From: Aulostomus chinensis
Taxonomy: Eukaryota > Chordata > Actinopteri > Syngnathiformes > Aulostomidae
DNA: 64,000 bases
NCBI GenBank assembly: GCA_037954235.1
Contig: JBBMOA010000015.1
Span: 22,796,069 to 22,860,068 of the forward strand
Reading direction: 5' to 3'
Position numbers and translations under genes: made by a program. Position 1 is the first letter of the stretch; every line of letters starts with the position of its first letter. The notes beneath the pieces are model-generated. The model did not search any database. It was given only the letters and a program-made list of their open reading frames with translations, and was not told where the DNA came from. Below are positions 35,012 through 45,575 of this stretch, piece by piece.

Positions 35012-36310
35012 TATACCAAATTGCTTTTATTTCCATTTACTTCTGAAGATACTGAATTATGTTTTGCGTATAAAATCAGGGGTCCCAGACCCTACAATTC
35101 CTAAAAAGCACTGTTTTAAAAGCCAGATAGAATTCTTGCTGTGAAAAAGAAAATCAGACTGTTTGAAATCCATATTCATTCTATGGCAGGGTTTTGTGTT
35201 TGGTTGCCAGTGATGGTGTTGGGCTCTCCGCTGCATATGTTCATGCTTATGTATGTTCATGAGGCTGCTAGAGATTGATGCCTGCAGCCATCATGTTAAC
35301 AGTGAGCATTCATCACACACACACGCACACACACACACACACACACATACACACATATATATGCAAGCCATACATCTATCCCAGGAGAGAGAGGGGTGCC
35401 CCTGAGGAAGGTTGATCAGAGACGCAGAGCACCAGCTTTAGCACTCTCAGAAACAAGAACATGATTAGCTTCTTTTCATGTTTACATTTTAACATTATCA
35501 TATAATCAAAGACTTGCATTACAGTGTGTTTTTCTTTTACTAATATGTATTGGTAAAAACTGAAGTCACAGCATCAGCAGAGCTGAAGTCTATGTGGACC
35601 AAACCACACAAAATGCTTTCAGTGATCTCGCTGCTCCAAATCCAAGAACTTTTTTCCAATACTTCACCACTATGGTGGCAAAAACACTGTCTTTGCAGCA
35701 CTATTGTCAAACAGTTTTCAAATCTGGTAAAAAAACAAGCTTCAAAACAGAGAGATGGCAAATTAGTCGATTTCTGCAGTAACCTTATTGAAAGGTTGTA
35801 GCAGAATATTTACATGACAATAGAATGATATTAATTCCTGATAAAGTTGACTGTTATTGCAGCTCAAAGCCTACATGTGTCAGTGGACAGTTATATGCCT
35901 CTAATCTGTATTATTTGTATTCTCTCTATGTTCCTACTGCAAGCAAAGGATAGTTCATGTCTGTTTGAGCATCTACACTTTTTTGTTTTTGTTTTTAGAT
36001 TTGGACTTGAATCTGACATCGCCACAGATTACGTAGTTTCATTTTCCTCTCACCAAGTGTGTTTACATGGACTATTGGCTCAGTCTGATAGAAATTATTC
36101 TGATTGGATGCCCCAATTTTACTGTTTAAATGAACAAATGCATCAGAAAAAGAATAGAAAAATATATCATTAGCGTTAGTTGTTAAGACTGAATACAATG
36201 TTATAAAGTATGTAAAGTCACATTTATTTGAGGAGCACAAGCATAACATACATATATAAAATAATTCTTAAAAAGCATATGTGCGTACATGTGCAAAAAA
36301 AAAAAAAACC
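35012..36310. other. Non-coding DNA
   Basis: A CA/TA microsatellite lies at 35314-35362 and a 15-A run at about 36295-36309. Around 36060-36140 the words GTGTTTACATGGAC and TTCTGATTGG recall a common fish MITE, but no inverted partner was confirmed. Confidence 0.45.
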
Positions 36311-36397
36311 TATCCCAACTGCCTCGGGACATGAGGCAGGGCTCACCCTGGACGGGTCGCCAGTCCATTACAGGGCCAACACATATAGACAGACAAC
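36311..36397 (-). mobile_element. V-SINE fragment
   Basis: CTATCCCAACTGCCTCGGGA, then CTGGACGGGTCGCCAGTCCA and GGCCAACACATATAGACAG form the 3' half of a V-SINE in minus orientation. It is cut on both sides. It faces the full plus-strand copy 50 bp away. Confidence 0.75.
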
Positions 36398-36404
36398 TAT
36401 TTAT

Positions 36405-36446
36405 TTGACAACTGACTTAATTTCCCCACGGGGATCAATAAAGTAA
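36405..36446 (+). mobile_element. LINE 3' terminus remnant
   Basis: ACTTAATTTCCCCACGGGG followed by ATCAATAAAGTA is the hallmark 3' end of several fish Rex-type LINEs. Only this end remains, between two V-SINE copies. Confidence 0.45.
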
Positions 36447-36447
36447 G

Positions 36448-36818
36448 GCAGCACAGTGGTGCACTGGTTAGCACTGTTGCCTCACAGCAAGAAGATTCCC
36501 GGTTCGAGCCCCGGCTGGAGCATGGGATCTTTCTGTGTGGAGTTTGCATGTTTTTCCTGTGCCTGCCTGGGTTCGCCAGTACTCTGGCTTCCACCCACAG
36601 TCCAAAGACATGCAAATGGGGACTAGGCTGATTGATACTCTAACCTGACCGTAAGCGTGGCTGTGAGAGCGAATGGTTGTCTGTCTATATGTGTTGGCCC
36701 TGCGATGGACTGGCGACCCATCAAGGGTGAACCCCACCTCTCACCCGAAAGCCGCCGGGATAGGCTCCACCCCCTAACAACCCTTAACAGGATAAGCGGA
36801 AGAAAATGGATGGACTTC
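36448..36818 (+). mobile_element. V-SINE copy, full length
   Basis: The tRNA-like head (GGCAGCACAGTGGTGCACTG, GGTTCGAGCCCC) is followed by the central domain (GTGTGGAGTTTGCATGTTTT), the GGCCCTGCGATGGACTGGCG block and a short tail AAAATGGATGGA. The B-box match GGTTCGAGCCC is good. No clear target duplication was found. Confidence 0.85.
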
Positions 36819-37654
36819 AAGACTTTTTAATGCCACAAGGAACAATTTTAATATATTGTTAAAGATGTCTTGTCGGTTGTTTAAATTGATAATACTGAAT
36901 TTACATCAACCCACTTTCTTAATTAATTTGATTCAAAATATTTGAAGAAATACAGTGTGAGAAATGCAGTCCTGGTTTGATACACACTTTACATGACCAC
37001 ACAGGTAGGAATAAGTCATGATGGATGAGCAGATATTATGACAAAATGTGTGAACACACTGTGAACTGCAACTTTAGCAAGACAGAAAAATAATGCTATA
37101 TAAATACATGTAATTTAGATTGAAGCTAAAACGCTGACATACATCAGCTTACTCACATACATACCCCTAAACTGTAGAAAACCTTTACTCACCTCTAATC
37201 TCACCCAACTGCTGGTGGCAGAATCTGTTGGCAATCATACAACTAGGATCTGTATGACTTCTTGCAGACCATCATTTTAAAATAGATGTTTACACTGCTA
37301 AGATGGATCCTACAATTGTAGAGTTGCAGGCCCAGATGCTGCATTAAGTTAATCTTGAGATGTTGTGTTTTATTTGCAAAAGCCCTCAGGTAAATGCTAA
37401 ATCCTGTGAAAAGCAATCCAAATTGATCCACAGACTCTTCTCAGGAAAGACACTTAATCTTAAATGTAGTCAGGCTGGCTGATCACAAGTTTGTGGTGCT
37501 TTCTCTGCATTAAGATCTCAATAAATCCCATGAATCATGGCCTAATCCTGGTGAAGCTCCATCTAGGTACAGCTGAAGATCTGGCAGAAAATCATTTTGA
37601 TGACTTGCCATCTAGAAGTACCTCCTGTAATTAAGTTCTTCTCAGGAAGAGTCA
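36819..37654. other. Non-coding DNA upstream of a family A fragment
   Basis: No domain is recognised. Earlier exons of the fragment at 37655 might be here but cannot be shown. Confidence 0.4.
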
Positions 37655-38030
37655 GTCATGGTACAGCAGCATCTGAAGTGGCAGGTGAAGCTTTAAAAAA
37701 AAACATACATTTTTTTGTTCATTTCTGTTGAAGAGATTGTTGATAATAACCATAATCAAGCAAAAGAATTTGAGAACAAGTGTTTATCTTTACAGGAGCC
37801 TATCAAAAGTGACATTGCATGTAAAATTGATCAGGGTTTTGAAAGAGTGGAAAATCCTTTTGGTGTATTCAATTCTGAAATTAAAACATGGCAATATTTC
37901 ACAGAGAAGTGGGGAAGGGTAGAACCAGTTGAATATATCCTTGATACACTGTGCAATCAAACCAGTGGAGCCTAAAATCAGGTTCTTGTTTCTAATAAGT
38001 TTGTTTACATCCCAATTTGAACAGTACAAT
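37655..38030 (+). pseudogene. Family A central fragment
   Basis: The open frame 37715-37975 reads FISVEEIVDNNHNQAKEFEN, IACKIDQGFERVENPFGVFN and KTWQYFTEKWGRVEPVEYIL. The block YF.EKWG.VEPVEYILD is a recurrent signature in the central part of the teleost family A proteins as I remember them. Upstream, ASEVAGEALKKN is in another frame, separated by a frameshift in the A/T run at 37690-37720. Downstream, after a stop, the next frame gives NQVLVSNKFVYIPI. It is a broken, partial copy, unrelated in position to the copies at 7.6 kb and 40-46 kb. Confidence 0.55.
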
Positions 38031-38097
38031 TACAAACACCTGAATATGAAGGACATTATGCCAGCTGATTCCAGTTAATAAGAAAATCATCTTAATA

Positions 38098-38750
38098 ATT
38101 TGTATCCATCCATCTTCCTCCGCTTATCCAAGGTTGGGCCGGGGGGGGGGGGGGGGGGCAGCCTAAGCAGAGAAACACAGACTTCCCTCTCCACTTCCCT
38201 CTCCCCAGCTAACTTTGTCTTGCTCCTCATGGGGATCCCAAGGCGTTCCCAGGCCAGTTGAGAGACATAGCCTCTCAAGGATGTCCTGGGTCTTCCCCAA
38301 GGCCTCCTGCCTCCTGATGTGCCCTGAACACCTCCCCAGGGTGGCGTCTGGGAGGCATCTTGACCAGATCCCGGAGCCACCTCATCTGACTCCTCTCGAT
38401 GTGGAGGAGCAGGAGCTCTACTCAAAGCCCCTCCTGGATGATGTTGGAGAGATTCTCACCCTGTCTTTAAAGGGGAGCCTACCCATCCTCTGGAGGAAAC
38501 TCATTTCGGCTGCTTGTACCTGCGATCGTGTCCTTTAGGTCACTACCAAAAGCTCATGACCATAGGTGAGGGTAGGAATGTGGATCAACCGGTAAATTGA
38601 GAGCTTTGCCTTTTGGCTTAGCTCCCCCTTCACCATGACAGACCGATGCAGAGTCTGCACTGCATCAAGTGCAGATTCTCATCCCGCTGCTTCACACTTG
38701 GCTGCGAACTGATCTAGTGTGAGCTGAAGGTCAAGGCCTGATGGAGCTGC
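38098..38750 (-). pseudogene. LINE ORF2 C-terminal/3' region
   Basis: The minus strand encodes a C-terminus with GGRRPWGRPRTSLRGYVSQL and AWERLGIPMRSKTKLAGERE, followed by CVSLLRLPPPPPP, and runs into a G-rich run (38141-38158) and a CATCCATC tail. This RGRPR...YV..LAWERLG.P...AGERE..SLLRL pattern is the known end of an abundant fish LINE; I cannot assign the clade with certainty (RTE-like is one option). Frameshifts are present. Confidence 0.65.
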
Positions 38751-38982
38751 TGGTTTGTGCTGTTAAAAGAAACATTCATGCTTTCATGTTTTAACATTTT
38801 TACATCTGATATTGAAAGCATGATGTCTTCATACCCTTGATGCACCACTCCCCCCTCCAAATCCCAATCTCTCCAAACTAGTCTCTATCGTTTGTGCTGG
38901 GTTTGTGCTGTCAAAAGAAACATTTGTGTTTTTATGGTTTTCAGTGTTATTTACATATTATTTGTTAAGCATGATGTCATCA
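38750..38982. repeat. Direct repeat of about 82 bp
   Basis: CTGGTTTGTGCTGTTAAAAG...AAGCATGATGTCTTCAT (38750-38830) recurs as CTGGGTTTGTGCTGTCAAAAG...AAGCATGATGTCATCAA (38898-38982). It lies between two inverted pieces of the same LINE. Confidence 0.65.
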
Positions 38983-39009
38983 ACAAGAACAAGAATCAGA
39001 TTGTGAATA

Positions 39010-39304
39010 CAAGTGGTTGAAATGAGTTTCCTCCGCAGGGTGGCTGGGCTCTCCCTTACAGACAGGGTGAGAAGCTTAGTCATTCGGGAGGGACTCAGAG
39101 TAGAGCCGCTGCTCCTCCATGTTGAGAGGAGTCAGTTGAGGTGTTTCGGACATCTGGTGAGGATGCCTCCTGGACACTTCCTCGGGAGGTTTTCCAGGCA
39201 TGTCTGATCGTGAGGAGGCCTCGGGGCTGACCAAGGACATGTTGGAGGGATTATATCTCTTGGCTGGCCTGGGAACACCTCGGGATTCCCTTGCAAGAGC
39301 TGTG
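39010..39304 (+). pseudogene. LINE C-terminal fragment, inverted relative to 38.1-38.7 kb
   Basis: The frame 39013-39207 reads EMSFLRRVAGLSLTDRVRSL, VIREGLRVEPLLLHVERSQL and RCFGHLVRMPPGHFLGR. It directly precedes, in the intact LINE, the RGRPR...LAWERLG part seen on the minus strand at 38.1 kb. Similarity continues in other frames to about 39290. Confidence 0.65.
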
Positions 39305-39438
39305 TCTGTGTGGGTTCTCTTCGGGTAGTCGGGCTCCCTCCCATAGTTCAAACACATCAAGAGGGGACTAGGCTAATTGGATACTCTAAATTGACCATAG
39401 CTATGGCTGTAGCAGTAGAAATGGGATGGATGGGTGTT
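39305..39438 (+). mobile_element. V-SINE central fragment
   Basis: GTGTGGGTTCTCTTCGGGTA, GGGACTAGGCTAATTGGATA and CTCTAAATTGACCATAG belong to the V-SINE centre. A shortened end GGGATGGATGGGTG follows. The 5' head is replaced by the LINE piece, so this is a chimeric junction. Confidence 0.65.
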
Positions 39439-39761
39439 ATAGCTTGTCACTAAGATTTTATGACTTAGTTTGGGTAAGTGCATGCTTGAAACCAGAATAT
39501 CAACAGTTTCAAACCTATTTCATCAACATTTACAAGTGTAAACTGCTTTTTCAAAGTAATACTTTCTAATTTCAATCTTGAAATGAGAATTCATTACTTT
39601 GAGATGACTATTTCAATTCAAATGGAGGGCAGTTAAATGAAATCAATCGTTTTGTATTAATTAAACAATAGAAAATATAGTCATATTAGTACAGCTGGCA
39701 CAGTACTGTAAACTGACACTTCATATTTAAACATTGAACATGTAACCAGTGAGGGACTGGC

Positions 39762-39780
39762 AAAAAAAAAAAAAAAAAAA
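39762..39780. repeat. Poly-A tract
   Basis: Nineteen A in a row. No retroposed body is recognised next to it. Confidence 0.9.
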
Positions 39781-40619
39781 GAGTCCATGGCACAGAAAGT
39801 TGCTCAGTCAGACTCAACAGCAGTCTGTGTTGGAGAGGAGTGCAAAGGGGCAGAACGACTGCATCGCTGGCTCCAGTTCATTTATTTCAAAAAATTCCCA
39901 AGTGTCGTCAGACGGCCGTTGTTGTATTTGCCCACATTGCCCTATGGCCAGTCTGTTACTGCATGTAACATTTTAAACAATTTCAAATAGAAATGGTTGA
40001 TCATTATACTTACAGATAATTCACTGTTGAATATTTTAATCTGCTGCATACCTTCCTTAATTTGATCTCCCAAAGCTACCTTAGAAACAAATCATATGGT
40101 ATCTGGGGAACATGGGGAACACACCATGAGTGTTTAACTGTTTTACTATTCTATTACATCCACAAGATGGTATTTTACCTATACAAAGGTTTGGCCCCAC
40201 TGTTGACTGTGTAATAAGAGGTAAAATCCACCAGCTTTTCAGCATCCACTAACTCAGTAGCCTATGCAAGGTGTAGGACCTCAACTTGATATGCCATGAC
40301 ATTTTTATCAACGTGGAAAGTTGGAAATGTTTGGTATTCCCAATAGGCGGCATGGTAATGCAGTGGTTAGCACTGTCGCCTCACAGCAAGAAGATTCCCG
40401 GTTTGAGTCCCAGCTTGGATCTTCCTGTGTGGTGTCTGCATGTTCTCCCTGTGCCTCCGTAGGTTCTCTCCGGTATTCCGGCTTCTTCCCACCGTCCAAA
40501 GACATGCAATTGGGGACTAGGCTGATTGGATATTCTAAATTGACTGTAGGTGTGAATGGTTGTCTGTCCATATACAGTATGTTGGCCCTGCGACGGACTG
40601 GCGACCTGTCCAGGGTGAA

Positions 40620-42131
40620 TCAGGGTGTAGTCAGTGCAGACTGCACTCCTGTCAGTCACTGAGTCACTGAGACGAGCTCGAGTTGCTGGTCAGTGCTCTG
40701 TCCTACTTCTGCTGGACCTGTCTGCTGCCTTCGACACGGTGAACCATCACATTCTCCTCTCCACACTCTCTGAGCTTGGCATATCTGGTTCTGCCTTGTT
40801 GTGGTTCAAGTCCTACCTCACAGGCAGGTCCTTCAGAGTGTCATGGTGAGGAAAGGTGTCTAGGTCACATGGCCTATCGACTGGGGTTCCTCAGGGGTCA
40901 GTGCTTGGTCCCCTTCTCTTCTCTCTGTACACCACCTCACTTGGTGCAGTGATCCGCTCCCATGGCTTCTCCTACCACTGTTATGCTGACGACACTCAGC
41001 TTTTCCTCTCTTTTCCACCTGATGACAGAACGGTCTCAGATCGTATATCAGCGTGTCTGGCTGATATCTCCACATGGATGAAGGAACGCCACCTTCAACT
41101 GAATCTCTCTAAGACTGAACTTATGGTCTTTCCAGCTTGTCCATCTGTTCAGCCTCAGGTCACTGTCCAACTTGACTCGAGCCTACTTGCGCCCACAAAC
41201 TCAGCCAGAAACCTGGGTGTCATGATTGATGACCAGCTGACCTTTAAGGTTCATGTGGCCTCAGTTTCTCGGTCTTGCCGTTATGCCCTTTACAACATCA
41301 GGAAGATCAGACCCTTCCTGACCCAACAGACCACACAGATTCTGGTTCAGGCTCTTGTCATCTCACGCATTGACTACTGCAACTCTCTTCTGGCAGGCCT
41401 CCCTGCATGCTCATTCAAGCCTCTGCAGATGATCCAGAATGCAGCAGCACGTCTGGTCTTCAACCAGCCCAAAAGGGCACATGTCACCCCGCTGCTGGTT
41501 TCTCTTCACTGGCTTCCAGTGACAGCCAGGATCAAATTCAAGGCACTTCTCTTGGCTTACAAAACAATCACAAGAACGGCTCCAGCCTACCTGGAATCCC
41601 TAATCCAGATCTACTCTCCTTCTCTCCTACTACGCTCTGCATGCGAAAGACGCCTGGTGCTTCCAGCCCAGCGCTGCTCCAAATCTCTAGCCAGACTCTT
41701 TTCTTCTGTTGTTCCCAAATGGTGGAACGAACTACCCAACTCTATGCGTTCTGCTGAGTCCCTTTCTACTTTTAAGAGACAATTGAAGACTCAATTGTTC
41801 AGAGAGCACCTAGGCACTTAACCTGACTCTTCTCCTCTTTGGGGTAGAATAAGTCAGAGGGTCCAAGACCCAGCACTTAGTGATTATGTAGCACTAACTG
41901 TGTTGTGTGATGTTGTATGTCTGTTATATTAAAAAAAAAAAAAGGTGGGGGGGGGCAACACTTCTTCTGCCACTAGATGGCAGTACCTGTGACCAAATCA
42001 CAACTGAAGCAATTTTGCGCTTCCTATGGACTTTTCCTTAATTAGGTCTAAATTCTTGCTTGTGTTGTAAGTTGCTTTGGACAAAAGCGTCTGCTAAATG
42101 AAACTGTAGAATTGTAGAATTGTAGAATTGT
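40620..42131 (+). mobile_element. L2-clade LINE, 5'-truncated
   Basis: It begins inside the RT and contains the RT palm to C-terminus, then a 3' UTR with TTGTAAGTTGCTTTGGACAA and AAGCGTCTGCTAAATGA, the hallmark end of fish L2 elements, and a short tandem tail of TGTAGAAT units (42108-42131). There is an A-rich stretch at 41931-41943. Few mutations are present, so it is a relatively young insertion. Confidence 0.9.
40634..41824 (+). pseudogene. L2 reverse transcriptase, partial, one stop codon
   Basis: One reading frame of about 396 codons runs from 40634 to 41824 with a single TGA at 40847-40849. It reads VLLLLDLSAAFDTVNHHILL (RT motif A region), GVPQGSVLGPLLFSLY (motif B), CYADDTQLFLSF (catalytic YADD), LVISRIDYCNSLLAGLP, MIQNAAARLVFNQPKRAHVT, SLHWLPVTARIKFKALLLAY and WWNELPNSMRSAESLSTFKR. 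These are the L2-clade RT palm, thumb and C-terminal blocks in order. The endonuclease and the first RT motifs are missing because of 5' truncation. The stop replaces an expected arginine-type codon. Confidence 0.9.
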
Positions 42132-42699
42132 ATCCCGCCTCTCGCCCGTAGTCGCTGGGATTGGCTCCAGCCCCCCGCGACCCTTAACAGGAATAAGCGG
42201 AAGAAAATGGATGGAATGATGGATGGTATTCCCAATTTTAAAGCCTCAATTCAACAAGATAAATGTTTTTGACCAGTCCAAATTCTGGCACATTACTTTT
42301 CACTACTTTGGCAAGGATCATAGACTTCTGAATTATGTAGTTACTGCCATTCTTCATAAACCATTTGACTGAAACAACATGGCTTACTTCATCATACCCT
42401 AGGAAGTCATTCAATTTTCCTCATCAATAATGTAGATCTTTTATCTCAGATACAGGTCCCATCTCCCTTTCATTTGAAAAAACTGGGTGCATTAAAGGGT
42501 CAACAGCGGCAGCTTTCATATATTTGGTTTGATTTATCAAAGGCTTGCAAATGTTTTTAAAACTGAGTTTTGAAGCGCAATGTTTAAAGAGACAATGTTT
42601 AGATTCAAGCCGCATACACGTATGCCTCATCATGGGACCCAATGATTTAATCTGTGAAGGCAAATGTATCGGTGGCAATGTATCTTCTTCAGTTGATCC

Positions 42700-42762
42700 C
42701 ATATGTCAAGCTGTGTCATATCCAAGCTGTCATATGTCAAGCTATGTCATATCCCAAGCTGT
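42700..42762. repeat. 31-32 bp tandem duplication
   Basis: CATATGTCAAGCTGTGTCAT plus ATCCAAGCTGT is repeated once with two changes. It sits where coding similarity of the family A last exon jumps, so it marks a deletion/duplication joint. Confidence 0.75.
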
Positions 42763-43315
42763 TGCAAAGCAAGTCTGTATCTGCCTTTTCTATTTCATTT
42801 GTCTGTTTAATTTGTTTCTTCAAGGTGCTTTCAGTGAATGCATCCTCATTAAGGTCAAACTGCATGTTTTCAAATGAACACTCACAGTGTCTGCATTTAC
42901 TGTAGGCAAAGCTCACACCCTCCTTGAACCCTGCCAGTTCATGCCAGAGTGTCGCCACAGACAGAGACCAAGGCACCATAAATAATTTTTTGTCCATTTA
43001 CAATGCATCCATATCTTTGATTCATTCAGTATTACATTTACACCCCACTGACGGAGGTCTACTGATCTAGCCATGGAAAGTAACCTAATACCAGCAAGTT
43101 TAGACCTGTACTTAGGATTTATGTTTGCTGGAGTGTAATACACCATAAACAGCTTATTATTTATATGTTCTATGTTTCCTGTTGCCTCTAGTTCAAGAAA
43201 TTGGAATTCTCTCTCCATCTAAAATGCTTAAATGCTCCTTCATAGCACTGTTCTGTGGAAATGTTGTACCACTCATGAATGGGTAAACAAAACTGTTAAA
43301 TACATCCATTGCTTC

Positions 43316-44312
43316 CTGTGTTGTTTTTGGCAGTCATTCTAAATTTAGTTTTAGTCTTAGTCTTTTGGACCAAAATGCTTATTAGACTTAGTCAAATTTT
43401 AGTCATTTCTTTCTGTGATGGTTTAAGTCCAGTTCTAGTCAACACAAACTCAAAAAGGTTTTAGTCTAGTTTTGGTTAGTATAGTCTTTTAAAAAAATGA
43501 ATTTAGGTTGATAAGTATTGCCATTAGATTGCTGTTGGGCAGAAATCTTTTATCTCCATATTTCAACTGTTCTTTCATGAATTGATGCCCAACTTCATCA
43601 TACGAGTGTCATACATAAGTTGTGAAAAAGCAGATCTACAAGTTAAACACATGGCAACACATTTTGAGCTTATAGATGAAATTTATAATGAAAGAATGGT
43701 TTTAGACAAAACAGTTTCCACCCAAAGGCAAACACCTTCTGATCTGAAGATAATGCATCACACACACATGAAGTGGTAACAGTCACATCAGTGTTCATTA
43801 CTCCAAAAAAGCCCATAACAAAACATTCTCAGTGGACATTTGCTACATATCCCTCTGCTGTGCATCAGTGTTTGTTGTTGCTGGGTTATATTTAAAATAC
43901 GTCCATAAATCTTCTTGTCCTTTCTGACTATCAAGCCCCTTTGTTGATGCTGCCGCCATGGTCCAATGTCAGTGAAAAGTGACAGCAGGTGTGTTGAGCA
44001 GAATGTGCGTGGGATGACAGGTGGTGGGTGTGACCAAAGATGGATGCAGCAACACTGCAGATACTTTTGGGGTTTTAATTGACAGATTCCCCCCACAATA
44101 AGCAGAAATGTCCCGCATTTTGAATGTCTGACAGACTGCCCACAAACATTCATGTCCATTCTCATCTCGTCAACAAAAACTCACACATGTCACGTCATGT
44201 TTTAGTCATCAAAGAGCTGTGTTTATCTCATCACCGTCTCATTATCGTCATGAAAAAGAGGGGCGTCAACAAAATAATTTAGTCATCGTCATGGTTAACG
44301 AAAACAACACTG
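43316..44312 (-). mobile_element. hAT element with 8-bp target duplication
   Basis: The element is 997 bp. Its ends are CTGTGTTGTTTTTGG on the left and, in inverse complement, CAGTGTTGTTTTCGTTAACC on the right. ATTGCTTC is duplicated exactly at 43308-43315 and 44313-44320; an 8-bp duplication is the hAT hallmark. Just inside lie repeated TTTAGTC words. On the minus strand, from ATG at 43959, it keeps the start of a BED-finger transposase (MAAASTKGL, DLWTYFKYNPATTNTD), and then breaks. It interrupts the family A last exon. Confidence 0.85.
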
Positions 44313-45395
44313 ATTGCTTCTTTTGGAAGGTGTCCTGATGTGTTTTCCGAATGCTTCTTTAACACTTGCTCTATGTGAGTCCTGAGGTCATCAGTGATGA
44401 TTGGTACACCTGCACTCCATCAGCAATGTCATTCATGTCTTTCTAAAAATGAGAAGAGGAACACAACAGTTTTACTTATGACATAGACATTAGAGTTGAA
44501 TGACTATAGTGAATTGGATAACAAGAGAGGCAGGTTGACCGTCAAGCAATTTCAACAAGCTCTCTGTAACTGTAAATGAGCAAATAAAAATAGGTTTGTT
44601 TTGAAAAAAAGCATCTTACCTGTGAGAGACGGTGCTTGACCAGTGCGTTTATCACAAAGGCAGAGGCCTGTGTTGTCAAATCCTAAAAAGTAGAAAATGT
44701 TTTAGGTATCCCAATGCAATTAATCTGAGATTCACAGTTGCATGTAAAGCACAACGTAATTACAAAATAAGTAGTCTTTTTAGAAGTCCTTTAAAATCTA
44801 AATCATCTTTGCTCAATACATCTAGCATATTTAAGCTCTCATTTAGCATTATGTCTCTTCATTTATACATGAGGTGTTAAATCACTAATACACATTGCTG
44901 TAGTGAAATTGATATTTAGCTATAGTATACTGATACCAAACAGACTACAATGTGTGGGACCTCAACTTGATATGCAATGGCTAATCATTTATTAGGTTCA
45001 ATATTCATTGTGATTCTTTGATGGTCAGTGTCAATAGATTCCCAGGATAGTTACTTACTGGTTGTATTGTGGCAGCTTCGTCTTTGTTAATGTCCAGTTG
45101 GATTCTATCTGTGCCAGTTGTACAGAGCAGTTGCGTGCTGGTGATGCTGGAATCCTGTGAAAGTTAATCAGGATGAATGTTGTGCTGTGTCAAATATAAA
45201 AGTAAAAAATTAATTGACATTTAATTAAACTAATTAACTAACTAATAAAACTAAATACTTGCTCATAAACCAAGCAGTACATTGTCATATAAGTCAAGTC
45301 CATTTATAAACATTTTTTCTTCTTTCATGACATCCTGTTAGCTGGACACTCTGACTTATCAATGATGCTAGTTTGTGCCACGAAGTAAAACTTAT

Positions 45396-45575
45396 GTGGT
45401 GATTTATGATCTGAGGTTTGTCTGTTGTGCTTTATTTTGAAATTTACAGGGTGCTCCATGGATTGTGGTCTGTTCACAGCCTCGATTAGATCACCCAACA
45501 CAGGAAGTCACGCACAGCGTGTCCGGTAAATTTCAAAAGACAACACAACTGGCAAACTTGATCATAAATCGTCAC
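45396..45575. mobile_element. Fold-back element in intron of the family A pseudogene
   Basis: The left arm 45396-45450 (GATTTATGATC...GTTGTG...TTTTGAAATTTAC) pairs with the right arm 45523-45575 at about 80 percent. The spacer is about 72 bp. It lies between the exons ending at 45696 and starting at 45154. No target duplication is certain; it could be a small MITE. Confidence 0.6.

Larger units (their letters stand above)
40345..42223 (+). mobile_element. V-SINE split by a nested L2
   Basis: The 5' part (40345 to about 40619) has the tRNA-like head GGCGGCATGGTAATGCAGTG and centre. The 3' part (about 42132-42223) resumes at CCCGCCTCTCGCCCGTAGTC and ends in AAAATGGATGGAATGATGGA. The whole is flanked by TGGTATTCCCAAT at 40332-40344 and 42224-42236, an exact 13-bp target duplication. 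The SINE therefore entered first, into the last exon of the family A gene, and the L2 later entered the SINE. Confidence 0.9.

Noticed and set aside
36050..36150. MITE with GTTTACATG ends
   Set aside because: Only one end-like word was seen; no inverted partner confirmed.
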